Below are positions 7,683 to 14,432 of a stretch of DNA of 19,374 nucleotides, piece after piece. The DNA is from an uncultured bacterium (GTDB taxonomy: Bacteria; Bacillota; Clostridia; Oscillospirales; Ruminococcaceae). Below the pieces are notes generated by a model. The model did not search any database. It was given only the letters and a program-made list of their open reading frames with translations, and was not told the origin of the DNA. The first letter of the stretch is position 1, and each line of letters starts with the position of its first letter. The stretch lies in the NCBI GenBank assembly GCA_905214345.1, contig CAJMLV010000047.1:1-19374 (forward strand), in the 5' to 3' direction. Made by a program: the position numbers and the translations under genes.

Positions 7683-8294
7683 TCAGCGGGCGGATTCCCA
7701 CCGCAGGGTCAGGGCGCAGCCCGCCAGCCCCGGCAGTACCGCCAGCCAGAACAGCTGGGCCGCCCCCGGCACAAAGTAGGTGTACCAGGCGTCGCGCTCA
7801 TTGAGGACGATGGCGGTCACGGTCAGGCTGACGCCGGCGGTGTCCGCCAGGTCCAGCCGCAGGTTCTGCCCCGCCGTCCGGGGCACGGTGTACACCCAGC
7901 TTCCGCCGTCATCGGCGGCGGTGGGCCACACCCGCAGCCGGGAGGTGTACCCCATGCCCGGCAGATGATAATACAGGTCTTTTTCGCCGCCGTCGCCCTC
8001 ATAGTCCGCCACCAGCCGCAGCCGCCGCACCAGGGTACCCGGTGTCAGCAGCAGCTGGGCGTCGCCGGTGGTGCTGGTCAGCACCCCGGGGGCGGTCTCC
8101 TCCATGTTCACCAGGGTATACTGGTCGGTATCCCCCAGGGTGACGGTCTTTTGCTCGTACACCCCCAGGGCGTAGAGAAGGCTGTCCAGGGCCAGGCTGC
8201 CCGCCATGGAAAGCAGGAGCAGCACCGCCCCCAGCAGGTAAAGGGCCGCAAAGGGCCTGCGCCGGGCGTCGGAAAACCAATGTTTCAGTTTCAT
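7683..8294 (-). CDS. Bitopic membrane partner protein 1 (TM-beta domain-TM), unknown family
   Basis: This 203-aa protein has a cytoplasmic basic N-terminus (MKLKHWFSDARRR), TM1 at about 15-36, an extracytoplasmic beta-rich domain of about 125 residues, and a C-terminal hydrophobic segment (about 172-195). It is paralogous to partner 2 (5098-5700): the GD.QLLL.P...VRRLRL and YFVPG..Q...LAVLPG segments correspond. Both proteins are near 200 aa with the same topology. The ATG overlaps the stop of GT-C-like protein A (ATGA, 8291-8294), with GGGAGGGG just upstream in that gene's end, indicating translational coupling. No catalytic motif is visible. It probably forms a complex with protein A or presents its acceptor; this is inference from gene pairing. 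Confidence 0.7.
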   Translation of the reverse strand: MKLKHWFSDARRRPFAALYLLGAVLLLLSMAGSLALDSLLYALGVYEQKTVTLGDTDQYTLVNMEETAPGVLTSTTGDAQLLLTPGTLVRRLRLVADYEGDGGEKDLYYHLPGMGYTSRLRVWPTAADDGGSWVYTVPRTAGQNLRLDLADTAGVSLTVTAIVLNERDAWYTYFVPGAAQLFWLAVLPGLAGCALTLRWESAR

Positions 8295-10294
8295 GCGTTC
8301 CCCTCCCCGGTCAGGGCCCCGGCGGGGGCATAGCCTTCCGCCGTGACGCGGTACAGGGCCGGGCCCTGTTGGGCGGCGGCCAGCTCATCGGTGAAAAGCG
8401 AACCGTAACTGTCGGTGAAGGTATCGTCCACATGAGCCACCAGCAGCCAGGTCACCTCTTCTTCTTGCAGCATGGCGGCAAATTCTTCCGCCGTGTAGGG
8501 GGCAAAGTAGGGGTCGTCGGTGTCGGTCAGGGCCGGGTCGCCGTAGGTGGCGCCGCCCTCCCCGTACACCAGGTCCAGGGGCCGCAGGGTCTGGTTGTAA
8601 AGGAACCAGTAGAAGCCTTCGTCCCCCTGACGGATGAGAAACACCCGCTCCCCGGGGGAAATCTGTTGGGCGGCGGCGTTGGCCACGGCGCGCTCGGCGC
8701 GCACGGCGGCATATTCGCCCTCGCTCACCCCCAGAATGGTGAACTGGGGTTCGGTCTGTAAGGCAAACACCAGGGCAAAGGCAGCCCCCGTCACCAGGGC
8801 CGCCGCCCGGCCGAACACCGCCCTGGGGGCATCTTCGCAGGCCAGGGCCAGCAGGGCCAGGGCAATGAGCAGCCAGCCGCTGTAATAGGACCCGAAGTAC
8901 CGGGCGTAGCTGGCCAGGTTGTCGGGGGAGGAATCCTTCAGCAAAAAGGCATAGCTGAGCCAGAGCATGAGGTAGTACCCCCCGAAGCAGAGGGTGCTGC
9001 CCAGTCCCAGCACCAGAACATGCACACGGGCCCGGGCGTTTTTGCTCAGCAGGAGGGCCAGCACAAACAGGACCAGCACCAACACCATCACCGCCACCCC
9101 GGTACCCAGCATGGACACGTTGCGGGTGAAAAAGGAAGATTGCATGGCGGCGCCGTAATCGTTGAACAGGGTGCGGCGGGCCTCAAAGTAATCGGACACC
9201 GGCAGACCCAGCAGCATCTTGACGCCGTTGACGGCCACCTCCGGCAGGGACGCCCCCGCCGTGTCCCCCATGCCGCCCTGGGTGGCGTTTTGCAGCACCA
9301 GGGGGGTGGTGTGGGCGCTCCAGCAGAGATACTGCACCAGCGGCGCCGCCAGACAGGCCAGGGAAAAGCCCAGCCGTTTGAGGATGGACTTTGCCCCGCG
9401 GGAGCCATGACCGGCGGGGAAAAAGACACAGTCCAGCGCAATGAGCCCGGCGGCCGCCAGAGAAAGCACCAGGGTGTTGGTCTTGATGTTGGCGGCCAGC
9501 AGGACCACCGGCAGGGTGAGCAGCCGGGCGGGCAAAGGCGCGCGGCGCACCCCCAGCCAGAAGGCCACCGCACCGCCGAAGAGCATCCCGGCGGGCATGT
9601 CGCCCAGAAATTCCAGCCAGGCGGTGCTCAGCAGGGCGGTGTGCCCCGCCACCGAGAGCAGGGTGGGCACCAGCAGCGCTCCCAGAAAAAGGGGCAGGGC
9701 GGTGCGGGCTTTTTTGGCGCAGCCCGCCACCGCGGCGCAGGCCGCCAGCATGGCAAAGTCCGCCGCATAGATGGCCCGCCAGGGGGCAAAGTCCCCGAAA
9801 TACTGGAAAAAGTAGCTCACCAGGGGCAGCCCGGCCAGTTCGGTCATCTGCCAGGGCAGGCCCGCGTCACACAATGTGTACAGCTGGTCGTTGTCGGCGG
9901 TGAGCTTGGCGGCGGTGCCCCAGGAGGAATATTCGTCAAAATTGAGAAAATCCGGCTGCAGCCGGGCAAAGTACAAAGCCAGCAGCACCGCCAGCACCCA
10001 GAACACCTTGGCGGCGGGATGATCCAGCGCCGCCCGGTCGGGGTCGGAGCGGCCGGCACGGCGGGCCAATGCCCCTTCCGCGGCCATGCCCCAGACGCCG
10101 CCCAGCAGCAGGACCAGCCCGGCCAGGGGCAGCAGGTTCAGCAGCCCGCCGACCAGCAGCACCAGGGCGGCCAGAGACAGAGCCGCCAGAGGGGCGGCGG
10201 CAGGCCCCACCCCGGTGCGGCGCACCAGAATAACGCTCAGGCCAAAGAGGGCCAGCAGCATCAGAAGCAGCCCGGAAAGTGAGCCGAAGGCCAT
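8291..10294 (-). CDS. GT-C-like polytopic membrane protein A (putative glycosyltransferase)
   Basis: This 667-aa protein is the first gene of the membrane operon. ATG 10294 is chosen because AAGGAGGG lies 8 bases upstream; the open frame continues to 10402 but would run through the leader hairpin and the promoter. It has many TM helices, then a soluble tail of about 120 residues. The first outer loop has LNFDEYSSWGTAAK, with Asp120-Glu121 as the likely GT-C acidic motif. Other segments shared with protein B are GDMPAGMLFGGAVAF, YARYFGSYYSGWLL, RQGDEGFYWFLY (about 555-566) and DSYGSLFTDEL near the end. The role is inferred as outside-facing transfer of lipid-linked sugar to a surface polymer. 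It could instead be a sugar-modifying membrane enzyme of unknown chemistry, since the family is not named by sequence alone. Confidence 0.75.
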   Translation of the reverse strand: MAFGSLSGLLLMLLALFGLSVILVRRTGVGPAAAPLAALSLAALVLLVGGLLNLLPLAGLVLLLGGVWGMAAEGALARRAGRSDPDRAALDHPAAKVFWVLAVLLALYFARLQPDFLNFDEYSSWGTAAKLTADNDQLYTLCDAGLPWQMTELAGLPLVSYFFQYFGDFAPWRAIYAADFAMLAACAAVAGCAKKARTALPLFLGALLVPTLLSVAGHTALLSTAWLEFLGDMPAGMLFGGAVAFWLGVRRAPLPARLLTLPVVLLAANIKTNTLVLSLAAAGLIALDCVFFPAGHGSRGAKSILKRLGFSLACLAAPLVQYLCWSAHTTPLVLQNATQGGMGDTAGASLPEVAVNGVKMLLGLPVSDYFEARRTLFNDYGAAMQSSFFTRNVSMLGTGVAVMVLVLVLFVLALLLSKNARARVHVLVLGLGSTLCFGGYYLMLWLSYAFLLKDSSPDNLASYARYFGSYYSGWLLIALALLALACEDAPRAVFGRAAALVTGAAFALVFALQTEPQFTILGVSEGEYAAVRAERAVANAAAQQISPGERVFLIRQGDEGFYWFLYNQTLRPLDLVYGEGGATYGDPALTDTDDPYFAPYTAEEFAAMLQEEEVTWLLVAHVDDTFTDSYGSLFTDELAAAQQGPALYRVTAEGYAPAGALTGEGNA

Positions 10295-10330
10295 GGACAG
10301 GCCCTCCTTTCGGGGGATAAGATACAAAAA

Positions 10331-10372
10331 CGCCCCGCCCGCGGCCCGGCGGGGCCGGGGGTGGACGGGGCG
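10331..10372 (-). terminator. Terminator-like hairpin in the 5' leader of the membrane operon (candidate attenuator)
   Basis: A 10-bp outer stem (10363-10372 with 10331-10340, one G-U) encloses an inner 5-bp GGCCC/GGGCC hairpin (10343-10356). On the minus strand it is followed by GTTTTTG (T-run over 10326-10330). It sits between the promoter's predicted start (near 10384) and the first ATG (10294), so it would stop the operon's own transcript unless overcome. Confidence 0.6.
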
Positions 10373-10390
10373 GCAGATTTGCTCAGAATC

Positions 10391-10419
10391 AGTATACCCC
10401 ATTCAGGGGTTGATTTCAA
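10391..10419 (-). promoter_or_regulatory. Promoter of the five-gene membrane operon
   Basis: Minus-strand -35 TTGAAA (10414-10419) and -10 TATACT (10391-10396) are exactly 17 bases apart, giving a leader of about 90 bases before ATG 10294. It lies just downstream of the terminator of the preceding gene, as expected for an independent unit. Confidence 0.75.
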
Positions 10420-10439
10420 CAACGCCCCCGGCAAAAGGA

Positions 10440-10473
10440 AACGGCCGCACCCCCGCCGAGGGGCACAGCCGTT
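10440..10473 (-). terminator. Intrinsic terminator after the glutaredoxin-like gene
   Basis: A 14-bp stem with three G-U pairs (10460-10473 with 10440-10453) and a 6-base loop is followed on the minus strand by TTTCCTTTTG. It lies 14 bases after the stop at 10488. Confidence 0.65.
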
Positions 10474-10487
10474 GGTTGACGTTGGGC

Positions 10488-10805
10488 TTACCGGCAGCCG
10501 TTCAGGCCGCAGGAACGGTGTTCCGCGATTTCCTCCTCCCGCACCGGGGGCTGGCCCAGCCAGGCCAGGGCGGTGTCGAGGTCAAAGGTCTTTTCTCCGT
10601 CCTCCCGCACAAACAGGGGCACACCGATGCCGCCGTGCTCCCGCACGGGGGCAAAGACGGGGTCGTGGTCCCGCAGGGCCAGAAATTCCTTCAGGTTGGC
10701 CGTGCTTTCGGTGATGTCCACATACTCCGCTGCAAAGCCCCGGGCTTGCTGCAGGACTTTGTAGTTGCGGCAGTCGATGCAGATGGGGGTTCCGTATACT
10801 TTCAT
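10488..10805 (-). CDS. Glutaredoxin-like thioredoxin-fold protein
   Basis: This 105-aa cytoplasmic protein begins MKVYGTPICIDC, a short first strand running straight into a CxxC redox site (Cys9, Cys12) as in glutaredoxins and NrdH-type redoxins. The fold continues with EYVDITES (second strand), GIGVPLFV containing the cis-proline (after residue 60), and a C-terminal helix. An unusual tail, SCGLNGCR, adds a second cysteine pair (Cys99, Cys104). It is likely to act in thiol-disulfide exchange; the partner is unknown. The ATG start has AAAGGA about 9 bases upstream. It is the second gene of a unit with the isomerase-like gene, 48 bases downstream of it. A short CCCC-GAT-GGGG hairpin with TTTT lies in that gap and could lower read-through. 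Confidence 0.8.
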   Translation of the reverse strand: MKVYGTPICIDCRNYKVLQQARGFAAEYVDITESTANLKEFLALRDHDPVFAPVREHGGIGVPLFVREDGEKTFDLDTALAWLGQPPVREEEIAEHRSCGLNGCR

Positions 10806-10853
10806 GAGTGAGATTCCTTTCTGTGCAAAAGCCCCATCGGGGTGGAGCCGGGG

Positions 10854-11705
10854 TCAGGCGTTTTCCAGCTGCCGGGCAAAGAACGCGCAGTCCTGGGCAA
10901 AATGTTCGGGGTCGGATTCCTCCAAAAGGCCGATGATCTCCGGCTTGGACGCCTTGATGTTGGCCATGAGGGCATCGTAGCAGACAAGACCGGTGCCGGG
11001 GCGCACGCATTTCTGCACGCCCTGCTCGTCAAAGACGCAGTCTTTCAGGTGCAGCACCGAGATGCGGTCGCCGTACAGGTCAAAGGCTTTGTTGATGAGG
11101 GCGTTCTGCTCTTCCGGCGCAGCGGCCCAGGGGGCCACCAGGTTGGCAGCGTCCAGAATGACCTCCACCGCCGGGGAGGCGATGTCCTTGAGGAAGCGGT
11201 CCATCATTTCGGGGGTGCGCAGGGTGTGGCTGAACACGCTCTCCACCCCCACCGTCACGCCCAGGCGTTCGGCGGCGTCCACGATGGTGGAAAAGCTGTC
11301 CAGCAGGGTGCTGTAACACTCGGGACCGTAGGTGGCGTCGGTCACCGACATGTCGGGGCTGAACCGGCCGGTCTCGGTGCCCACCATGTCGGCGCCGCAG
11401 TGTTTGGCGTAGCGCAGCCGCTCCACAAAGCGGGCGACCTCAGCGGCGCGGGCGGCATCGTCGGGGTGTACCGGGTTGATGTAGCAGCCCAGAACCGCCA
11501 CATGCAGGTCCCGTTTGGCCAGTTCCCGGCCGATTTTGTGGGCAAAGCCCGCCGAGTAGTGGCCGGTGGTGAAATCATAGTCGGAAAAGCTCTTCTCAAA
11601 GGCAAGCTGCAGGTGTTCCAGGCCCTGGGCCTGCATGGCGTCCAGGGCCTCGGTCATGGGCGCGGGACGGCAGGCATCGTGGGCACGCATACCAAATTGG
11701 ATCAT
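10854..11705 (-). CDS. Sugar phosphate isomerase/epimerase-like TIM-barrel protein
   Basis: The product is 283 aa. ATG 11705 follows AGGAGG by 7 bases; the longer frame to 11819 runs into the promoter and is rejected. It is a xylose isomerase-like (AP endonuclease 2 superfamily) barrel. Likely metal and catalytic positions are Glu155 in VTVGVES, Asp185 in VILDAANL, His219 in SVLHLKD and Glu262 or Glu263 in GLLEESD. An earlier barrel strand is seen in DMVGTETGRFSP. Such proteins interconvert sugars, keto-sugars or inositol derivatives in the cytoplasm; the substrate cannot be assigned. It heads a two-gene unit with the glutaredoxin-like gene under its own promoter, with no sugar transporter in the same unit. 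Confidence 0.85.
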   Translation of the reverse strand: MIQFGMRAHDACRPAPMTEALDAMQAQGLEHLQLAFEKSFSDYDFTTGHYSAGFAHKIGRELAKRDLHVAVLGCYINPVHPDDAARAAEVARFVERLRYAKHCGADMVGTETGRFSPDMSVTDATYGPECYSTLLDSFSTIVDAAERLGVTVGVESVFSHTLRTPEMMDRFLKDIASPAVEVILDAANLVAPWAAAPEEQNALINKAFDLYGDRISVLHLKDCVFDEQGVQKCVRPGTGLVCYDALMANIKASKPEIIGLLEESDPEHFAQDCAFFARQLENA

Positions 11706-11789
11706 AGCACATCCTCCTGACGGGTAACAACAGGCCCTCTCCGGCCTGATGGACGGCACGCGCGGGGTGCCGGGCGGTCTTTTGGTCAC

Positions 11790-11819
11790 AGTATACACCC
11801 GCCGGGGACCGGGGTTCAA
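11790..11819 (-). promoter_or_regulatory. Promoter of the isomerase/glutaredoxin unit
   Basis: Minus-strand -35 TTGAAC (11814-11819) and -10 TATACT (11790-11795) are 18 bases apart. A leader of about 80 bases precedes ATG 11705. It lies directly downstream of the terminator of the lipoprotein gene. Confidence 0.7.
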
Positions 11820-11850
11820 GACTTTGGCGGACGGTTCCCGGATACAAAAA

Positions 11851-11878
11851 ACACCGGGACCCCAAAGGGTCCCGGTGT
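11851..11878 (-). terminator. Intrinsic terminator of the OB-fold lipoprotein gene
   Basis: A perfect 12-bp stem (11851-11862 with 11867-11878) with a 4-base loop is followed by TTTTT on the minus strand. It begins 17 bases after the stop at 11896. Confidence 0.9.
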
Positions 11879-11895
11879 GGTGGCTGTGTTCAGAC

Positions 11896-12714
11896 TCAGC
11901 CGGTCACGGTCATGTTGGTGATGTGGGGGTTCACGCCCTCATACCAGTACAGGAAGCCTTCCATATCGATGGTCTGGCCGACTTCCAGGTTCTTCACCGC
12001 GTTGTACACATCGGTGGTGTTATCGCACAGGTAGCTCTCGATGGTGAAGGTGTAGGTCTCGCCGTTGTAGGAGGCATTGAAGTACAGGTCATCGCCGTCG
12101 GTGCCGGAGCCGTCCCAGTTGTACAGGAAAGCGTACTCCTCGTCGGAACCTTCCACGGTGGAGGGTTCCACGGTCAGGCCCTTGAAGCTGACCAGCTCGT
12201 TCTGGTGGTCGATGAGTTCATCGGTGCCCAGCAGCTCGGTCACGTCCAGAGGTTCGGCCACATAGGTGTCGGCACCGGCCACGAATTCAAAGGTGCCTTC
12301 CATGATCTCCACTTCGCCGGACCACTCGGCCTTGTAGCCGGTGACGCGGATGCAGGTGCCCGGGGTCAGCTTTTCATAGTCTTCCTCGGAGCAGGCCATG
12401 TCGTACATGAAGTAAGCGCCGTCCGGGCCCTGGGCATAGACGGTGGCCTTGTCCTCCCACCAGGACTGCTTGGCCTGGACGTAGGTCTCGATGGTCACCT
12501 GGGTGTCCACATCGGCGGCCATGTACTCGTCATGGGTCATGACGGTGCCGGTGGCGGCGGTCTCGGAGGTATCTTCCGCCGGGGTCTCGGTGGTTTCGGA
12601 AGCGGTAGACTCCGAAGCGGTGGATTCCGACGCGGTGCTGTCGGCGCCGCCGGCGCAGGCGGTCAGCGCGGCAACCATGCCGAACGCGACCAGAAGGCTC
12701 AGAAGTTTCTTCAT
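11896..12714 (-). CDS. Lipoprotein with tandem OB-fold-like domains, function unknown
   Basis: This 272-aa protein has a signal peptide with lipobox LTAC (Cys20), so it is anchored on the outside of the membrane. Three STASE repeats (26-40) and a Thr/Glu-rich linker follow. The first beta-rich domain (about 58-135) contains VTIETYVQAKQSWW and IRVTGYKAEWSGEVEIMEG. The second (about 155-272) contains LVSFKGLTVEPS and ends MEGFLYWYEGVNPHI. The pattern of strands with GxxIxVxGY is OB-fold-like. I recognise it as resembling hypothetical lipoproteins of gut Clostridia but know no function; ligand binding is possible. The ATG start has AGGAGG 8 bases upstream. It has its own promoter and terminator, so it is monocistronic between the ABC operon and the isomerase unit. 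Confidence 0.8.
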   Translation of the reverse strand: MKKLLSLLVAFGMVAALTACAGGADSTASESTASESTASETTETPAEDTSETAATGTVMTHDEYMAADVDTQVTIETYVQAKQSWWEDKATVYAQGPDGAYFMYDMACSEEDYEKLTPGTCIRVTGYKAEWSGEVEIMEGTFEFVAGADTYVAEPLDVTELLGTDELIDHQNELVSFKGLTVEPSTVEGSDEEYAFLYNWDGSGTDGDDLYFNASYNGETYTFTIESYLCDNTTDVYNAVKNLEVGQTIDMEGFLYWYEGVNPHITNMTVTG

Positions 12715-12728
12715 TATTATTCCCTCCT

Positions 12729-12771
12729 AATGGTAGGCCGGGGCATCCCTCGCGCCCCGGATAGTACCATT
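12729..12771 (-). promoter_or_regulatory. Nested inverted repeats between the lipoprotein promoter and its ribosome-binding site
   Basis: An outer pair AATGGTA/TACCATT (12765-12771 with 12729-12735) encloses CCGGGGC/GCCCCGG (12738-12744 with 12754-12760) with a 9-base loop, directly before AGGAGG. The outer left arm overlaps the -10 end and transcription start, so only the inner stem is surely in the mRNA. It may stabilise the 5' end or act as an operator. Confidence 0.5.
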
Positions 12772-12796
12772 ATAGCCCCTGGGGGCGAAAAATCAA
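12769..12796 (-). promoter_or_regulatory. Promoter of the OB-fold lipoprotein gene
   Basis: Minus-strand -35 TTGATT (12791-12796) and consensus -10 TATAAT (12769-12774) are 16 bases apart. No convincing terminator is seen between the ABC operon's last stop (12837) and this promoter, so some read-through from upstream is possible. Confidence 0.75.
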
Positions 12797-12836
12797 CCGC
12801 CCGGGCGCTCTTGTCATTTTTTGAAAGAATTTCCCT

Positions 12837-14432
12837 TTATCTGCGCCGGGCCCGCACCTTGCGCAGGATCACGCAGGCCAGAATGCCCGCCCAGGCTACG
12901 GCCAGCGCCGCCAGCAGGACCACGGCGGTGGTGGGCAGGGGGCCCAGGTCGGCCTTGCCCGCAGTGGCGGAGGTCTGGTCCAGGTGGTACAGGGCCACCG
13001 TGTCCTCGTACAGCTGGGCGATGGTCCCTTCGTCCACCGGCTGGCTGCGGCGCACCGATTTGGTCACGCTCTCGATGAGGGAGCCCGCCGCGTCACGCAA
13101 GGACGCCGACCCGTTGAATACCGGGGTGACAAAGGTGTTGTCCAGGTTGTCCAGCAGCAGCTGCACCGCCGCCAGCTTCACGTCGTAGTAGGTGCTGTTG
13201 TCCTCCCCGGCGCGGGAAAGATAATCCTGGTAGCCGGGGTCGTTCTGGGCCTTGGTGGTCACGGGAACGTAGCCTTCTGTCTGGGAATAGGCGATCTGCA
13301 CATCGTTGGTGAGCAGATACTGGGCGAAGAGCCAGGAGGCCAGCACCTCCTGGGGGTCGTCCTTGTTGAAGATACACACCGACGGCCCCTGGGAGATCAT
13401 CTGGGGGTGGTCGGGGTCAAACTGGGGCACGGGATAGACGGCGGTCTCAAAATCCACCACGTTCTCCTCCGCAATGTCCATCAGGGGGGCGTCGCTGCCC
13501 ATCCAGGTGGACCCGGCGGTGGAATCCACCGCAAAGACGCACTGCCCGGCGTTCAGAAAGTTGGCCGGATAGCCCGAGATCTTGAAGGTGGAAAAGGCCC
13601 CCGCCGCCGTCAGGCCGGCAATGTCCAGCAACAGGCCGGTGGTGGTGTCGTTGAAGAGCTGGATCTCGCCGCTCTCGGTGGAATAGCCCGCGCCCTTCTG
13701 CTTGAGCATCTGGATCATCATGTTGTCGGTGGACTTATAAAGGAAGGGCACCAGCACATCCTGCCCGTTCAGGGCATAGGTGCCGTCGGCGTTCTTTTTG
13801 GCCGCCGCTTCGGATACCTCCCACACAAAATCCCAGGTCAGCACGTCGGGCAGGGTGTAGCCCAGGGCCTCCACATAGGTCTTGTTCACATAGCAGGCCT
13901 CGGTGGACCGCATGAAGGGCAGGGCGTAGCAGGTGTCCCCCAGGTAGCACTCTTCCAGGAACTGGGGCACGATCTCGTCGGCGGTGGGGCCGTCGAATTT
14001 CAGTTCGCTGCCCCCCAGGCCGTATTTGGAATCGGCGGCCAGGTCGTCCAGGGGCACCACCACATTGTCGCCGGTGAGGTAGGTGGCAATGTGGTCGGGG
14101 TAGGTGATGCAGACGTTGGGGGTGGTGCCGGTGGAGATGTTGGTGATGACGTCGTTGTAGATGTCGCCGTAATTGGTGTACAGCCGCAGGGTCACGGTGA
14201 TGTTGGGGTACAGTTCCTGAAAATCCTCAATGGCCTGCTTGTAGATGTCGGTCTGGGTCTTGTTGGTGTCGTTCTTGGCCCAGAAGGTGATCTCGTAGGT
14301 CTTGCTTTCGTCAAAGGATTCCGGCACGGTAAATTCGGCCTGCTCCCGGCGGCCGTGGCAGCCGGTGAGCGCCCCGGCCAGGGTCAGGGCGGCGGCCCCC
14401 AGGGCCAGGGGACGGAGAAAACGATGATTCAT
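12837..14432 (-). CDS. CUT1-type extracellular sugar-binding lipoprotein with C-terminal membrane/wall-sorting-like tail
   Basis: The product is 531 aa. ATG 14432 overlaps the upstream permease stop (ATGA) and has GAGGAGG and AAAGG upstream. The signal peptide has lipobox LTGC (Cys25). The mature part is an UgpB/MalE-class solute-binding fold (KTYEITFWAKNDTNKTQTD, then YPNITVTLRLY, and Gly/Trp-rich GSTWMGSDAP). Such proteins capture carbohydrates outside the cell and hand them to the CUT1 permeases, whose genes lie directly upstream. Unusually, the protein ends with LPTTA (499-503), a hydrophobic stretch of about 20 residues and RKVRARRR. This could be a second membrane anchor or a variant LPxTG-type sortase signal. 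The body is longer than the usual 420-450 aa because of this tail and its linker. The sugar is unknown. Confidence 0.85.
   Translation of the reverse strand: MNHRFLRPLALGAAALTLAGALTGCHGRREQAEFTVPESFDESKTYEITFWAKNDTNKTQTDIYKQAIEDFQELYPNITVTLRLYTNYGDIYNDVITNISTGTTPNVCITYPDHIATYLTGDNVVVPLDDLAADSKYGLGGSELKFDGPTADEIVPQFLEECYLGDTCYALPFMRSTEACYVNKTYVEALGYTLPDVLTWDFVWEVSEAAAKKNADGTYALNGQDVLVPFLYKSTDNMMIQMLKQKGAGYSTESGEIQLFNDTTTGLLLDIAGLTAAGAFSTFKISGYPANFLNAGQCVFAVDSTAGSTWMGSDAPLMDIAEENVVDFETAVYPVPQFDPDHPQMISQGPSVCIFNKDDPQEVLASWLFAQYLLTNDVQIAYSQTEGYVPVTTKAQNDPGYQDYLSRAGEDNSTYYDVKLAAVQLLLDNLDNTFVTPVFNGSASLRDAAGSLIESVTKSVRRSQPVDEGTIAQLYEDTVALYHLDQTSATAGKADLGPLPTTAVVLLAALAVAWAGILACVILRKVRARRR

Noticed and set aside
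5883..8333. 816-aa open frame on the plus strand opposite GT-C protein B and partner 1
   Set aside because: Same low-complexity composition, and it spans two real genes and their coupled junction. No start signal.
10828..10845. Hairpin CCCC-GAT-GGGG with TTTT between the isomerase and redoxin genes as a terminator
   Set aside because: The stem is only 4-5 bp with a 3-base loop, too weak to call. At most it reduces read-through.
12597..12641. STASE codon repeats as a phase-variable tandem repeat
   Set aside because: The three units differ at the DNA level and preserve frame, so slippage is unlikely. This is an ordinary flexible lipoprotein linker.
12798..12807. CGCCCGGGCG near the lipoprotein promoter as a second copy of the ABC-promoter palindrome
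   Set aside because: The GCCCGGGC core also occurs inside coding sequence in this GC-rich window, for example within the YcxB-like gene, so a shared operator cannot be claimed.
12780..12836. Terminator after the sugar-binding protein gene
   Set aside because: The only inverted repeat, CGCCCGGGCG, has no room for a loop and the T-run near it belongs to the next promoter. No stable hairpin is seen.
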